Source of the DNA: Ruminococcus sp.
GTDB lineage: Bacteria; Bacillota; Clostridia; Oscillospirales; Ruminococcaceae
Direction of reading: 5' to 3'
Assembly (NCBI GenBank): GCA_017470905.1
Contig: JAFUXL010000004.1
Coordinates: 1-64,000 of the forward strand
DNA length: 64,000 bases
Part shown: one piece after another, positions 8,390 to 17,070 of the stretch
Position numbering within the stretch: position 1 is the first letter of the stretch
How the letters are laid out: each line of letters opens with the position of its first letter
Notes under the pieces: generated by a model
The model's input: only the letters and a program-made list of their open reading frames with translations
What the model was told of the DNA's origin: nothing
The model's database searches: none
Translations under genes and position numbers: made by a program

Positions 8390-8407
8390 GGTTAGTGATT
8401 TCTAACC
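8390..8407. promoter_or_regulatory. DtxR/IdeR-like operator 1
   Basis: GGTTAG-TGATTT-CTAACC, perfect 6-bp arms. The half-site resembles the iron-repressor DtxR/IdeR consensus (TTAGGTTAG...CTAACCTAA). A second copy lies 36 bp downstream. The link to a metal repressor is an inference from the half-site and the iron genes downstream. Confidence 0.65.
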
Positions 8408-8426
8408 TTTTATATTTTAATCATAC

Positions 8427-8442
8427 GTTAGATATTTCTAAC
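8427..8442. promoter_or_regulatory. DtxR/IdeR-like operator 2
   Basis: GTTAG-ATATTT-CTAAC, same half-sites and same 6-bp spacer as operator 1. It ends two bases before the AAAGGAG ribosome site, so bound repressor would also cover the start region. Confidence 0.65.
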
Positions 8443-8458
8443 TAAAGGAGTGGATATA

Positions 8459-10171
8459 ATGAGACTGACTTGCAGAAAGCCGTCACGCATGATAATTGCT
8501 TTTACGGCTTTTCTGGTAATGCTTTCAATGCTTACAGGTTTTAATGCCTTTGCCGCATCAGCCGATTACATAGCAACATGGGACGAATACAAAAATGCAG
8601 GCAATCCCTCCGCCTCGTGGAATGACGTTGCAAACGCTATGGACAGCGTTTTTGAAGCCGCCGATGCATTGTATCAGAACGGCGATGCGGACGGTGCTTT
8701 CAAAGCCGTGAACGCAGGCTACTACGGATATTACGAAACGACAGGTTTTGAACGTGTGGCTATGGGCTATATCGCAGGCAGCCGAAAAACCGAGGTTGAA
8801 CTGCAATTCAGCTCCGCAAAGGCTGTTACCAAAAACGGCGGCTCGACAGATGAATTCTGGGACGAACTGAATACACTCAGTCAGATGATACACGAGGACG
8901 CAAACAAGCTTGACGGTCTGGGCAGTACGGGCGAAAGCGGTCTTTCGAGAGACGGCGATACTTCAAATTCCGATACCGCCGCATCGGATACGGATAATTC
9001 CGAAAATGCCGATAATGCAGAAAATTCCGGTAGCGCAGAGAATGTGGACAGTGCGGACAATTCGGGCGTTACCCCCTCGGCTAATGCCGTAAGCGTAGGC
9101 GGAGGCGGCGGCGGCTGGGTAACCTTCATGGCTTGTTTCGGAATAATTCTCCGTGAGGGTCTTGAAGCTATCCTCGTAGTCGGTGCGATAATCGCATATC
9201 TCGTAAAATCAGGCAATAAAGACAAACTCAGATACGTTTATATCGGCTGTGTGTTTGCGATAGGTGCAAGCTTCCTCTGCGCATGGCTGCTCGACCTCTT
9301 AAAGCTTGCAAACAGCGCAAATCAGGAGGTTATCGAGGGCATTACGGCACTCATAGCCGTGGTGGTTCTCTTCTATGTCAGCAACTGGATGGTTTCAAAG
9401 GCAGAGTCCGAGGCATGGACTAATTACATAGACAGTCAGGTCAGAGTCTCTGCGGAAACGGGCAGCGTTTTCACGCTCGGATTTACTGCATTTCTTGCGG
9501 TATTCAGAGAGGGTGCGGAGGTTATACTCTTCTTCCAGCCCCTGCTCAACGATGACAAAAGCATGGTATGGGGCGGCTTCGGAGCAGGCTGTGCGGTGCT
9601 TGCGGTAGTATTCGTTCTGATACGTTTTTTCAGCGTAAAGCTCCCGATAAGACCCTTCTTCCTCGGAACGGGCATACTCATGTTTGTAATGTCAATATCG
9701 TTCCTCGGTTCGGGTATAAAAGAACTCATTGAGGGTGATGTTATAACAATGACATCTCCGACGTGGCTTTCAAATCTTATCCCGACAAACAATGTCATGG
9801 ACGTACTCGGACTTTATCCGTGCTACCAGACATTAATTCCGCAGCTTATACTTATCCTCATAACCGTGATGATATTTGTCTTCCAGGGCAGGAAAGAAAA
9901 GAACAGAAAAGAAGCAGGTGTCCTTGCGATAGTTTTCGGCGGTCTGGGAATTGATAAATTCTACCTCGGAAAATACGGTCAGGGTCTTATCTGCGCAGTT
10001 TTCTGCTGGTCGTTCATTCCTGCATTCGTCGGAATTGCCAATGGTATCCATTATCTTACCGAAACGGACGAAAAGTTTGAGGAGGAACTCAAGCCCAAGG
10101 CAAAAAAATCAAAATCCGAAAAGTCCGAAAAGACAGGCAGGTCAAAAGAGCCTCCCGGGGCTGCAAAATAA
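8459..10171 (+). CDS. FTR1-family iron permease with N-terminal helical domain and C-terminal TM2 domain
   Basis: 570-residue membrane protein, first gene of the iron operon. A signal peptide (about 1-33) precedes an extracytoplasmic helical domain (about 35-155), an Asp/Asn/Ser-rich linker (about 160-215), then the seven-helix permease. Both iron-binding hallmarks are present: REGLE (about 232-236) and REGAE (about 350-354). From about residue 485 a TM2 domain follows (GGLGIDKFYLGKYGQG), ending in a Lys-rich tail. FTR1/EfeU proteins move ferric iron after oxidation of ferrous iron. The TM2 fusion is unusual. AAAGGAG 8 nt upstream favours ATG 8459 over GTG 8450. Two DtxR-like operators precede it. 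Confidence 0.9.
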   Translation: MRLTCRKPSRMIIAFTAFLVMLSMLTGFNAFAASADYIATWDEYKNAGNPSASWNDVANAMDSVFEAADALYQNGDADGAFKAVNAGYYGYYETTGFERVAMGYIAGSRKTEVELQFSSAKAVTKNGGSTDEFWDELNTLSQMIHEDANKLDGLGSTGESGLSRDGDTSNSDTAASDTDNSENADNAENSGSAENVDSADNSGVTPSANAVSVGGGGGGWVTFMACFGIILREGLEAILVVGAIIAYLVKSGNKDKLRYVYIGCVFAIGASFLCAWLLDLLKLANSANQEVIEGITALIAVVVLFYVSNWMVSKAESEAWTNYIDSQVRVSAETGSVFTLGFTAFLAVFREGAEVILFFQPLLNDDKSMVWGGFGAGCAVLAVVFVLIRFFSVKLPIRPFFLGTGILMFVMSISFLGSGIKELIEGDVITMTSPTWLSNLIPTNNVMDVLGLYPCYQTLIPQLILILITVMIFVFQGRKEKNRKEAGVLAIVFGGLGIDKFYLGKYGQGLICAVFCWSFIPAFVGIANGIHYLTETDEKFEEELKPKAKKSKSEKSEKTGRSKEPPGAAK

Positions 10172-10173
10172 GT

Positions 10174-10207
10174 CTTTTATATCCGCCTTTGCGGATTGAT
10201 ATAAAAG
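10174..10207 (+). promoter_or_regulatory. Intercistronic hairpin without T tract
   Basis: CTTTTATAT and ATATAAAAG flank an inner CCGC-CTTT-GCGG stem. There is no T run, so it is more likely an mRNA processing or stability element between the permease and P19 genes than a terminator. Confidence 0.5.
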
Positions 10208-10262
10208 AATGAACAATGTGTTCATCAGATTTTTTCTCTTAAATTTATAAGGAGGTACAGAA

Positions 10263-10970
10263 ATGTCAAAGAAGTTAATAGGTATTTCACTTATCGCCGC
10301 TATGGCAGTTTCATTCGCAGGCTGCGGCGATACAGCAACAGAGTCAAGCACAGCGTCTTCTTCTTCAAGTGCCGCAGAAAGCTCGGCTGATGAAAGCTCC
10401 GCTGCCGATGAGGAGACATCGGAGGAAGAGTCCAACGAAGAGGTTACGGCAGAAGTAAAGGAAGATGCCGCTGCTCCCGCAGTCGGTGATGAGGCAGGAT
10501 TTACCGAAATCCCGATTTTCGAGGACGAAGAGTGCGGATTTTTGAATGTATCCGCCGTATACTTCCAGCCTGTTCCCATGTCGGGCGGAAACGAGAGCGT
10601 TGAGGATTTCGATATTCACCTCGAAGCAGATATTTCGGCACTCGAAAACAAGCTCGGTTTTGGTGTAGGCGACTGGGTTCCCTATCTCACGGTAGATTAC
10701 GAGGTAACAGGCTCTGACGGAAGCACTGCCGCAAGCGGTACATTCATGGAAATGAGTGCATCCGACGGCCCTCACTACGGCGCAAACATCGCCCTCCCCG
10801 ATGCCGATACCTACAAGCTTAAATTCACTATCCACAGCCCCGAAGAAAACGGCTATCTCCTCCACGTTGACGAGGAAACAGGCCCCGGCGGAAGCTTTGA
10901 TGATTATTTCAAGGACGGAAACCTCACTGTTGAATTTGACGGCTGGGATTACATTCCTCAGGAATGGTAA
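10263..10970 (+). CDS. P19/Tp34-family iron-binding lipoprotein
   Basis: 235-residue lipoprotein of the periplasmic iron-transport P19/Tp34 family (Campylobacter P19, Treponema Tp34, E. coli FetP). The signal peptide ends in a lipobox (SFAGCG, Cys about 20). A Ser/Glu-rich linker follows to about 75, then the immunoglobulin-like family domain: EIPIFEDEECGFLNVSAVYF, PVPMS, the metal-site Met/His-containing segments FDIHLEADISA and SDGPHYGANI. P19 proteins bind Cu and Fe and hand iron to the FTR1 permease; here the protein would be lipid-anchored outside the cell. It lies second in the operon, the same position as in the Campylobacter p19 locus. Confidence 0.9.
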   Translation: MSKKLIGISLIAAMAVSFAGCGDTATESSTASSSSSAAESSADESSAADEETSEEESNEEVTAEVKEDAAAPAVGDEAGFTEIPIFEDEECGFLNVSAVYFQPVPMSGGNESVEDFDIHLEADISALENKLGFGVGDWVPYLTVDYEVTGSDGSTAASGTFMEMSASDGPHYGANIALPDADTYKLKFTIHSPEENGYLLHVDEETGPGGSFDDYFKDGNLTVEFDGWDYIPQEW

Positions 10971-10987
10971 TAAAATTAAAAAAGCGT

Positions 10988-11027
10988 ATGCGTCGTGCTT
11001 TCCGGCACGGCGCATTGCCTGTTTTTT
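10988..11027 (+). terminator. Possible partial terminator or attenuator inside the iron operon
   Basis: ATGCGTCGTGC pairs with GCACGGCGCAT (one G-T); a T run (TGTTTTTT) follows only after seven more bases. It may lower expression of the downstream ABC and redox genes relative to the permease and P19. Confidence 0.45.
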
Positions 11028-11115
11028 GAGACAGTTTGAAAAAAATGCTGTTTTACGGCTTTTTCAATATTTTATAATAACCAATGTTGATAATATTTTA
11101 TATGGAGGTGCAGCT

Positions 11116-12387
11116 TTGCTTAAATATTTTGTCGATACCACCGAGGCTCTCATAACTGCCGCAGTAATTTCGGGTCTTGTGATGGGATATGCAAAAGCAT
11201 CAAACGGAAAAAAAGGCGGTGTAACCGTTCTTATCGGCATAATATGCGGTATAATCGGCGCAGGCATAATGGCTTACATGAAGAATGCCACAAAGAAAAT
11301 TGATACGTCCTTATGGAATTTGAGAAATTTTTCCGTATCGCTTGTGTCGCTTGTCATATTTTTTATTTTTGTGATAATTTCCGCAGTGCTGAAAAAAAAT
11401 AAACCAAAGGCGGCGGATATAATTTCATATTCCTCATGCATACTGCTTTCATTAATTACAGCAAGTGCATTGTTCTATTCATTGCCCGATATATTTACAT
11501 ATCCCTATTCGATACTTCTTGTTGAAAAATCTGTCCTTTCAACGACATTCATACTTAAATTCATAGGAATACTCCTCGGTATCATATTCGTATTCCTCAT
11601 GGGACTTGCACTCAACAGAGGCAGCGAAAGGACGGGCAGAAATATCGCCCTCGCCGTAATGAGCATGGCATTGTGTATAAATGCGGCGAGGCAATTGTCC
11701 GTGTGCCTGAGAGTTATGCTCACAAAGCGCATGATTGAAAAAACGGATTTGCTTTTTGAGATAGCAAAATTTTCTTCCAACAACGAGAGATTATTCATAT
11801 ACGGAGGACTTGCGGCAGGATTTGTCGTTCCCGTAGTACTCCTGATAAAAAGTCTCAATGTCAGGGAGCCTTACAGCAATCCGGCAGAACACAGAAAAAT
11901 CCGCCGCAAATGGATAATAAGCAAGCACTGGGCTGCCTTTGCCTCGGTATGCATAGCATTCTCACTGGTTGACATAACCGCAATGAAAGCGGCGGCGAAT
12001 AAGGTCGTTGAGCTTTCTCCCGTTGAAGATGCACAGGTAGTCGGCGACAGCGTATATGTCACCTTTGAACAGGTTGCGGACGGTCATCTTCACCGTTTCG
12101 GATACACTACCGACAACGGCGTGCAGATACGCTTCATAGTCATCAAAAAGCCCAACTCTTCATCATACGGCATAGGTCTTGATGCCTGTGATATATGCGG
12201 CGAAACGGGCTATTACGAAAAGGACGGTCAGGTCGTCTGCAAGCTTTGCGATGTTGTCATGAATATAAATACCATAGGTTTCAAGGGCGGCTGCAATCCG
12301 ATAGTTATTTCCTATACGATAGACAACGGAAATATAATCGTTCCCATAGAGGGACTGCTTGAATACGAACACGAATTTAAGAACTGA
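11116..12387 (+). CDS. DUF2318 membrane protein (FtrD-like) of the iron uptake operon
   Basis: 423-residue protein with about eight hydrophobic helices (residues about 8-300) and a C-terminal extracytoplasmic DUF2318 domain (about 315-423). The domain has the family's cysteine pattern: DACDICGETGYYEKDGQ, VCKLCDV and FKGGCNP. Related FtrD proteins of Bordetella are proposed to handle electrons during ferrous iron oxidation and uptake. The start is TTG 11116, placed by GGAGG at 11104-11108; the ATG at 11102 is out of frame. It stands third in the operon, 12 bp before the permease genes, as in the Campylobacter locus. Confidence 0.85.
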   Translation: MLKYFVDTTEALITAAVISGLVMGYAKASNGKKGGVTVLIGIICGIIGAGIMAYMKNATKKIDTSLWNLRNFSVSLVSLVIFFIFVIISAVLKKNKPKAADIISYSSCILLSLITASALFYSLPDIFTYPYSILLVEKSVLSTTFILKFIGILLGIIFVFLMGLALNRGSERTGRNIALAVMSMALCINAARQLSVCLRVMLTKRMIEKTDLLFEIAKFSSNNERLFIYGGLAAGFVVPVVLLIKSLNVREPYSNPAEHRKIRRKWIISKHWAAFASVCIAFSLVDITAMKAAANKVVELSPVEDAQVVGDSVYVTFEQVADGHLHRFGYTTDNGVQIRFIVIKKPNSSSYGIGLDACDICGETGYYEKDGQVVCKLCDVVMNINTIGFKGGCNPIVISYTIDNGNIIVPIEGLLEYEHEFKN

Positions 12388-12399
12388 GGAGGGTAATAT

Positions 12400-13692
12400 A
12401 TGTTTCTGCGAATGATAAAAGGCACATTGTTCAGACAGTGGAAAAAAATGATAATGATAGCCTTTACAATTGCCCTCGGAGCGTCTCTTGCAACTGCTAT
12501 GCTGAGTGTTATGCTTGACGTTGAGGATAAAGTCAATCAGGAACTTAAAACCTACGGCGCAAATATAACGGTCGTGCCGAAGGAGTCGTCCGTGCTTAAC
12601 AATCTCTACGAAATAGAGGACGGCGGCTCGGGCGGTGCTTATCTGCGTGAGGACGAACTCGGAAAGATAAAAACCATATTCTGGGCATTCAATATCGTTG
12701 ATTATGCGCCGTTTTTAAACGCAAAGGCAACGCTTGACGACGGCAGTGAAATAACCGTTGTCGGCACATGGTTCAATCATCATATCGAACTCCCCACGGG
12801 CGAACAGCTTGATGCAGGTGTGGTAAGCATGAGAAGCTGGTGGGAGACCGAAAGCGGCGAATGGCTCGATGAACAGGGAAATGCCGATGAAAATTCCGCC
12901 ATGATTGGAACGGCTCTTGCATATAAATTAAATCTTTCCGCAGGCGATACGCTCCATGTAAAAGGCACAAAATCGGACGTTACCCTTAAAATAACGGGCG
13001 TATACGATGCAGGCGGCGATGAGGATGACGAAATTTATGTGCAGCTTGCCACGGCACAGAAGCTTGACGGGCTGGAGGGCTGTATCGACAGCATAGAGGT
13101 CAGCGCACTCACAACTCCCGATAATGAACTTGCCGAAAGAGCCGCAAAAGACCCCTCGTCACTCACGGTAAGTCAGTATGAAACATGGTACTGCACGGCA
13201 TACGTAAGCTCGATATGCTATCAGATACAGGAGGTAATCACCGACTCCGTTGCATCTCCCGTCCGTCAGGTAGCCGACTCCGAGGGAGCAATACTCGAAA
13301 AGACCAAGCTGTTAATGGTTCTTATCACGATACTGAGCCTTATCGGTGCATCTCTCGGAATATGCAATCTCGTTACGGCAAGCGTCATGGAGAGAAGCGG
13401 AGAGATAGGTCTTATGAAAGCCATAGGCGCACAGAACGGCGCAGTTTCGGGACTTGTCCTCACGGAGATATTCATCACGGCAATAGTCGGCGGCATACTC
13501 GGATTTTTTGCAGGCTGGGGATTTGCACAGATAATCGGTCACAGCGTATTCAATTCCTCAATAAATATAAGCCCGATAGTAATTCCCATGGTTTCGGTGC
13601 TTGTCGTGATTGTCACCCTTATAGGAAGTATTCCTGCAATAAGAATGCTGCTGCGCCTCAGTCCTGCGGAGGTTCTCCACGGCGGCAGATAA
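12400..13692 (+). CDS. ABC transporter permease, FtsX/MacB type (first of pair)
   Basis: 430-residue permease with one N-terminal helix (about 18-40), a large extracytoplasmic domain (about 45-300) and three C-terminal helices (about 305-420) carrying the FtsX core signature ERSGEIGLMKAIGAQNGAV. The periplasmic domain begins with YGANITVVP, a form shared with the next gene. MacB-type permeases act mechanically on extracytoplasmic partners rather than moving a substrate through the membrane. It is paired with the permease at 13703 and the ATPase at 14858; homologues sit in the same place in the p19 iron locus (Cj1661-Cj1663 type). AGGAGGGTA precedes the ATG. Confidence 0.88.
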   Translation: MFLRMIKGTLFRQWKKMIMIAFTIALGASLATAMLSVMLDVEDKVNQELKTYGANITVVPKESSVLNNLYEIEDGGSGGAYLREDELGKIKTIFWAFNIVDYAPFLNAKATLDDGSEITVVGTWFNHHIELPTGEQLDAGVVSMRSWWETESGEWLDEQGNADENSAMIGTALAYKLNLSAGDTLHVKGTKSDVTLKITGVYDAGGDEDDEIYVQLATAQKLDGLEGCIDSIEVSALTTPDNELAERAAKDPSSLTVSQYETWYCTAYVSSICYQIQEVITDSVASPVRQVADSEGAILEKTKLLMVLITILSLIGASLGICNLVTASVMERSGEIGLMKAIGAQNGAVSGLVLTEIFITAIVGGILGFFAGWGFAQIIGHSVFNSSINISPIVIPMVSVLVVIVTLIGSIPAIRMLLRLSPAEVLHGGR

Positions 13693-13702
13693 GGAGATAC
13701 AA

Positions 13703-14854
13703 ATGAAAAAAAGAAAAATGTTTTTACGCATGATAACAGCCTCGCTCATGAGACGGCGTTCGAGAATGCTGGTTGCTCTCCTGTCGATAGCGATAGGCGC
13801 AACGGTGCTTTCGGGGCTGGTTACGATATATTACGATGTTCCCAGACAAATGGGGGCGCAGTTCAGAAATTACGGCGCAAATATGATATTCACGGCGGCG
13901 GACGAGGATTTTACATACGATGATGTCGAAAAAGGCATATCGCAAATTGACAGCGGCGATATAGTCGGAGTTGCACCCTACAGGTATGAGACGGTGCGAA
14001 TACGTGAAACCCCTGTCGTTGCGGCAGGAACGAATATGGAGGGCGCAAAGGCTACAAGTCCTTTCTGGTCTGTGGACGGGCAGTGGTGTTCGGCTCCCGA
14101 AGAAATGCTCATAGGCGCATCAATCGCCGAAAAATACCGCCTGTCGGTCGGGGATACTGTCGAAGTAACCTATACCCCCGAGGAAGAGGCGGAGGACGGC
14201 GAAGTAACTGTCGATAATTTCATATTGTTCACGGTAACGGGTATTCTCGACACGGGCGGCTCGGAGGAGGATTATATATATATGTCACTCGATGACCTTG
14301 AAACGCTCACGGGTACGGGCGGAAATATAGATGTTGCCGAACTGAGCATATCCGCATCTGCGGACGCACTGACCTCATACATGAACAAGATAAATCAAAA
14401 TGTCGGCGCAGTAAATGCAAGGCTTGTAAAAAGGGTTACGGCTTCCGAAACCACTGTATTAAGCAAATTGCAGGCACTTGTACTGCTCGTTACCGTAGTT
14501 GTCCTTGCGCTTACCATGATATGCGTTGCCACTACCATGACGGCGGTCGTTGCCGAAAGACGTAAGGAAATAGGCTTGCGCAAGGCTATAGGCGCATCGG
14601 ATAAGAGTATCATAACGGAATTTATGGGCGAGAGTATGCTGCTCGGACTTCTGGGCGGAATAATCGGCTCGGTGCTTGGATTTATATTCGCACAGCAGGT
14701 GAGCATAAATGTATTCAGCAGCTCAATATCGTTCAGACCCCTGCTTGTACCCGTGACGATACTTGTATCAATAGCGGTTACGGGACTTTCGAGCCTTATG
14801 CCTGTAAGAAGTGCGACAGACGTTGACCCGGCACTTGTATTGAAAGGAGAATAA
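13703..14854 (+). CDS. ABC transporter permease, FtsX/MacB type (second of pair)
   Basis: 383-residue permease with the same layout as its neighbour: N-terminal helix (about 18-38), extracytoplasmic domain beginning YGANMIFTAADED, and three C-terminal helices with AERRKEIGLRKAIGASD. The two permeases are clearly paralogous and probably form a heterodimer served by the ATPase encoded four bases downstream. AAGGAGATAC lies before the ATG; the 10-bp gap to the first permease indicates one mRNA. Confidence 0.88.
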   Translation: MKKRKMFLRMITASLMRRRSRMLVALLSIAIGATVLSGLVTIYYDVPRQMGAQFRNYGANMIFTAADEDFTYDDVEKGISQIDSGDIVGVAPYRYETVRIRETPVVAAGTNMEGAKATSPFWSVDGQWCSAPEEMLIGASIAEKYRLSVGDTVEVTYTPEEEAEDGEVTVDNFILFTVTGILDTGGSEEDYIYMSLDDLETLTGTGGNIDVAELSISASADALTSYMNKINQNVGAVNARLVKRVTASETTVLSKLQALVLLVTVVVLALTMICVATTMTAVVAERRKEIGLRKAIGASDKSIITEFMGESMLLGLLGGIIGSVLGFIFAQQVSINVFSSSISFRPLLVPVTILVSIAVTGLSSLMPVRSATDVDPALVLKGE

Positions 14855-14857
14855 TTT

Positions 14858-15553
14858 ATGAGCCTGCTTGAATTGAGAAATATATATAAAATATACGGCG
14901 AACTCCATGCGCTCGACAATGTAAGCCTTAAAGTCGAAAAGGGCGAATGGGTATCCATCATGGGTCCTTCGGGTTCGGGCAAGAGTACAATGATGAATAT
15001 AATAGGCTGTATGGATAAGCCCACAAAAGGAGAGGTTCTCCTTGACGGAGTGGATATATCAAAAGAGAGCGCAAAAAATCTCACAAACGTCCGCAGGGAC
15101 AAGATAGGGCTGATTTTCCAGCAGTTCCACCTTGTAAACTACCTTACGGCACTGGAAAACGTAATGCTTGCGCAGTATTATCACAGTATGCCCGACGAAA
15201 AGGAAGCACTCGAAGCCCTCGACAGGGTAGGACTTGCAGACCGTGCAAAGCATCTTCCAAGTCAGCTTTCGGGCGGCGAACAGCAGAGAGTATGTGTCGC
15301 AAGAGCCTTGATAAATTATCCCGAAATAATCCTTGCCGATGAGCCTACGGGAAATCTTGACGAGGCTAACGAGGCGATAGTCGTTGACCTCTTCCATAAG
15401 CTGCACAACGAGGGTACTACTCTCATAGTCGTAACGCATGACCCCGAAGTCGCAGAGGTTGCGCAGAGAACCCTTGTTCTGCGAAGCGGAAAGCTTGCAA
15501 AGGAAGTAATAAACGAAAATTTCACGGGTCAGATAAAATTCGACCACGAATAA
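14858..15553 (+). CDS. ABC transporter ATP-binding protein, MacB/LolD type
   Basis: 231-residue cytoplasmic ATPase for the two permeases upstream. Visible motifs: Walker A GPSGSGKST (about 36-44), Q-loop FQQFHLVNYLTALEN, signature LSGGEQQR (about 137-144), Walker B IILADEPTGNLDE and switch His in VVTHDPEVA. LTALEN after the Q-loop is typical of the MacB/LolD subclass. GGAGA precedes the ATG, and only 3 bases separate it from the permease stop codon. Confidence 0.92.
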   Translation: MSLLELRNIYKIYGELHALDNVSLKVEKGEWVSIMGPSGSGKSTMMNIIGCMDKPTKGEVLLDGVDISKESAKNLTNVRRDKIGLIFQQFHLVNYLTALENVMLAQYYHSMPDEKEALEALDRVGLADRAKHLPSQLSGGEQQRVCVARALINYPEIILADEPTGNLDEANEAIVVDLFHKLHNEGTTLIVVTHDPEVAEVAQRTLVLRSGKLAKEVINENFTGQIKFDHE

Positions 15554-15564
15554 CAGGTGATAGC

Positions 15565-16008
15565 ATGAAAAAATCAGTTTTAATTATAATATCCTCCCTG
15601 CTTGCGGTTATGGCTGTCGGCTGCGGAGAGAAAAGCTACAATGACGGAAATTATACCGCACAAAGCTCCGAATATATAAACGATGAAGAGGACTCAACCG
15701 CAGGAAACGGCTACGGTGTCGTTGAGATAAGCATATCGGGCGGAAAAATAAGCGGCTGTACCTTTCAGACCTACGAAATAGGCGGAAAGCTTAAGGATGA
15801 AGAATACGGCAAGGAAAACGGCGAAATTGCCAACAGGGATTTTTACAACAAAGCCCAGAAAGCCCGTGCCGCCTGCGATAAGTACGCACAGCAGCTCGTC
15901 AGCAAGGGCGATATAAAGGAAGTCGATGCGATAAGCGGCGCAACCGTCAATTATAATGAATTTGTCGAAGCCGTAAATCTGGCACTCAAAGATGCGGAAG
16001 CAAAATAA
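15565..16008 (+). CDS. FMN-binding domain lipoprotein
   Basis: 147-residue lipoprotein. A signal peptide with lipobox (MAVGC, Cys about 20) precedes one FMN_bind domain (about 28-147), which ends in the flavin attachment motif DAISGAT (about 121-127). In RnfG/NqrC-type domains FMN is linked to that Thr by the transferase ApbE; no apbE is visible in this window. A surface-exposed flavoprotein inside an iron operon suggests transfer of electrons to or from iron or to the FrdA-like partner. It lies 11 bp after the ATPase gene. Confidence 0.88.
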   Translation: MKKSVLIIISSLLAVMAVGCGEKSYNDGNYTAQSSEYINDEEDSTAGNGYGVVEISISGGKISGCTFQTYEIGGKLKDEEYGKENGEIANRDFYNKAQKARAACDKYAQQLVSKGDIKEVDAISGATVNYNEFVEAVNLALKDAEAK

Positions 16009-16009
16009 T

Positions 16010-16513
16010 ATGAAAACGATAAGACATATAATCGTAATTACGGCAGGTACTTTCATTCTGCTCGGAGTGCCGTTTTTAACCTCGGATTATTTCAGGGGGA
16101 TTTTAAACGGCGGTACTGATGCGGTTTCGGGAGCGTCCGTTACTGTCGATAAGCCGTCGGGCGAATATGATGTTATAATAAATCTCGACAAGCATACCGA
16201 CAGTGAAAATTTAAGTCTGTGGCGTGATTTTTTCAGCGGAGAAGATGTATCATTCATATTCGAGGATATAAAATGCACCTCAGCAAAGGGCGATGCAGGC
16301 GGAATACAGCTTGCCGAAAATTACATGACAAGACTGCCCGAAAACCAGATGATACTTAAAACAGAAGACCCCACGCTCATGCTTTCAAAGGCAGAATACG
16401 GAAAATTTGACGTTATAGTAATATCAAGGGAAATTGCAGATATATACAAAGCTTCATCGGTATATGACATGGATAATATCGAAGTAATACACGTCAGGGG
16501 AGAAAGCGAATGA
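16010..16513 (+). CDS. Membrane-anchored protein with flavinylation-like motif, unknown function
   Basis: 167-residue protein with one N-terminal signal anchor (about 7-24) and an extracytoplasmic remainder. Right after the anchor is DAVSGAS (residues 37-43), which has the form of the D-x-x-S/T-G-A-T/S motif used by ApbE for covalent FMN attachment, but without the rest of an FMN_bind domain. The remaining 120 residues (from about SGEYDVIINLDKHTDSENL) match nothing I recognise. It starts 2 bp after the FMN-binding lipoprotein and overlaps the next gene by 4 bp. A flavin carrier role is an inference. Confidence 0.65.
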   Translation: MKTIRHIIVITAGTFILLGVPFLTSDYFRGILNGGTDAVSGASVTVDKPSGEYDVIINLDKHTDSENLSLWRDFFSGEDVSFIFEDIKCTSAKGDAGGIQLAENYMTRLPENQMILKTEDPTLMLSKAEYGKFDVIVISREIADIYKASSVYDMDNIEVIHVRGESE

Positions 16514-17058
16514 GAAAATTCAATGCCGTTCTTAGTATTTCCGTACTTGTGCTTTTTCTTGTCCATGCAGTATCGGGAGCATTTCAGCTTATGGGCATTA
16601 CCGGCGGCGGCTCGGTGATATTAAATATAATATCATGGGCAATGCTCGGACTGATAATCCTGCATATAATAATCGGAATAAAGCTCACGGCGGACAGCCT
16701 GAAAGCCGTCAGGAAATCGGGAGTTTCATATAAGAAAGAAAACCGTATATTCTGGGTTCGCAGAATAAGCGGCTTTGCGATAATTTTATTTATTCTCTGT
16801 CATGTGATAATATTCATCGGCAAAAGCGGAGAGGCATTCAGACTGAATTATTTCGGAACTGTACAGCTTATATCGCAGATAATGCTTATAATATCCATAG
16901 CGGTTCATGTACTCTCGAATATAAAGCCCCTGCTCATAGCCATGGGCGTGAGGGGATTTAAAGATATATTCGTTGATGCACTGTACATACTTTCGATAAT
17001 TCTTTTCTTTTCGGGAACAGGATTTATAATTTATTATCTCCGCTGGAACGTATTCTGA
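16510..17058 (+). CDS. Four/five-helix membrane protein, likely cytochrome-b-type anchor of the FrdAB-like complex
   Basis: 182-residue integral membrane protein with about five helices (about 5-27, 36-58, 86-104, 115-137, 152-175). Four histidines sit inside helices at positions 19, 52, 98 and 133, the number and spacing expected of ligands for two b hemes as in the FrdC/SdhC anchors of Wolinella and Bacillus. Sequence identity to those families is not obvious by eye. Its place directly before FrdA-like and FrdB-like genes supports an anchor function, in which electrons would pass between the membrane and the flavoprotein. Overlap ATGA with the upstream gene. Confidence 0.65.
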   Translation: MRKFNAVLSISVLVLFLVHAVSGAFQLMGITGGGSVILNIISWAMLGLIILHIIIGIKLTADSLKAVRKSGVSYKKENRIFWVRRISGFAIILFILCHVIIFIGKSGEAFRLNYFGTVQLISQIMLIISIAVHVLSNIKPLLIAMGVRGFKDIFVDALYILSIILFFSGTGFIIYYLRWNVF

Positions 17059-17070
17059 AAGGGTGATGTG

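Noticed and set aside
8881..9225. Long reverse-strand reading frame inside the FTR1 gene
   Set aside because: It mirrors the repetitive Asp/Asn/Ser linker of the permease and has no ribosome site or family features.
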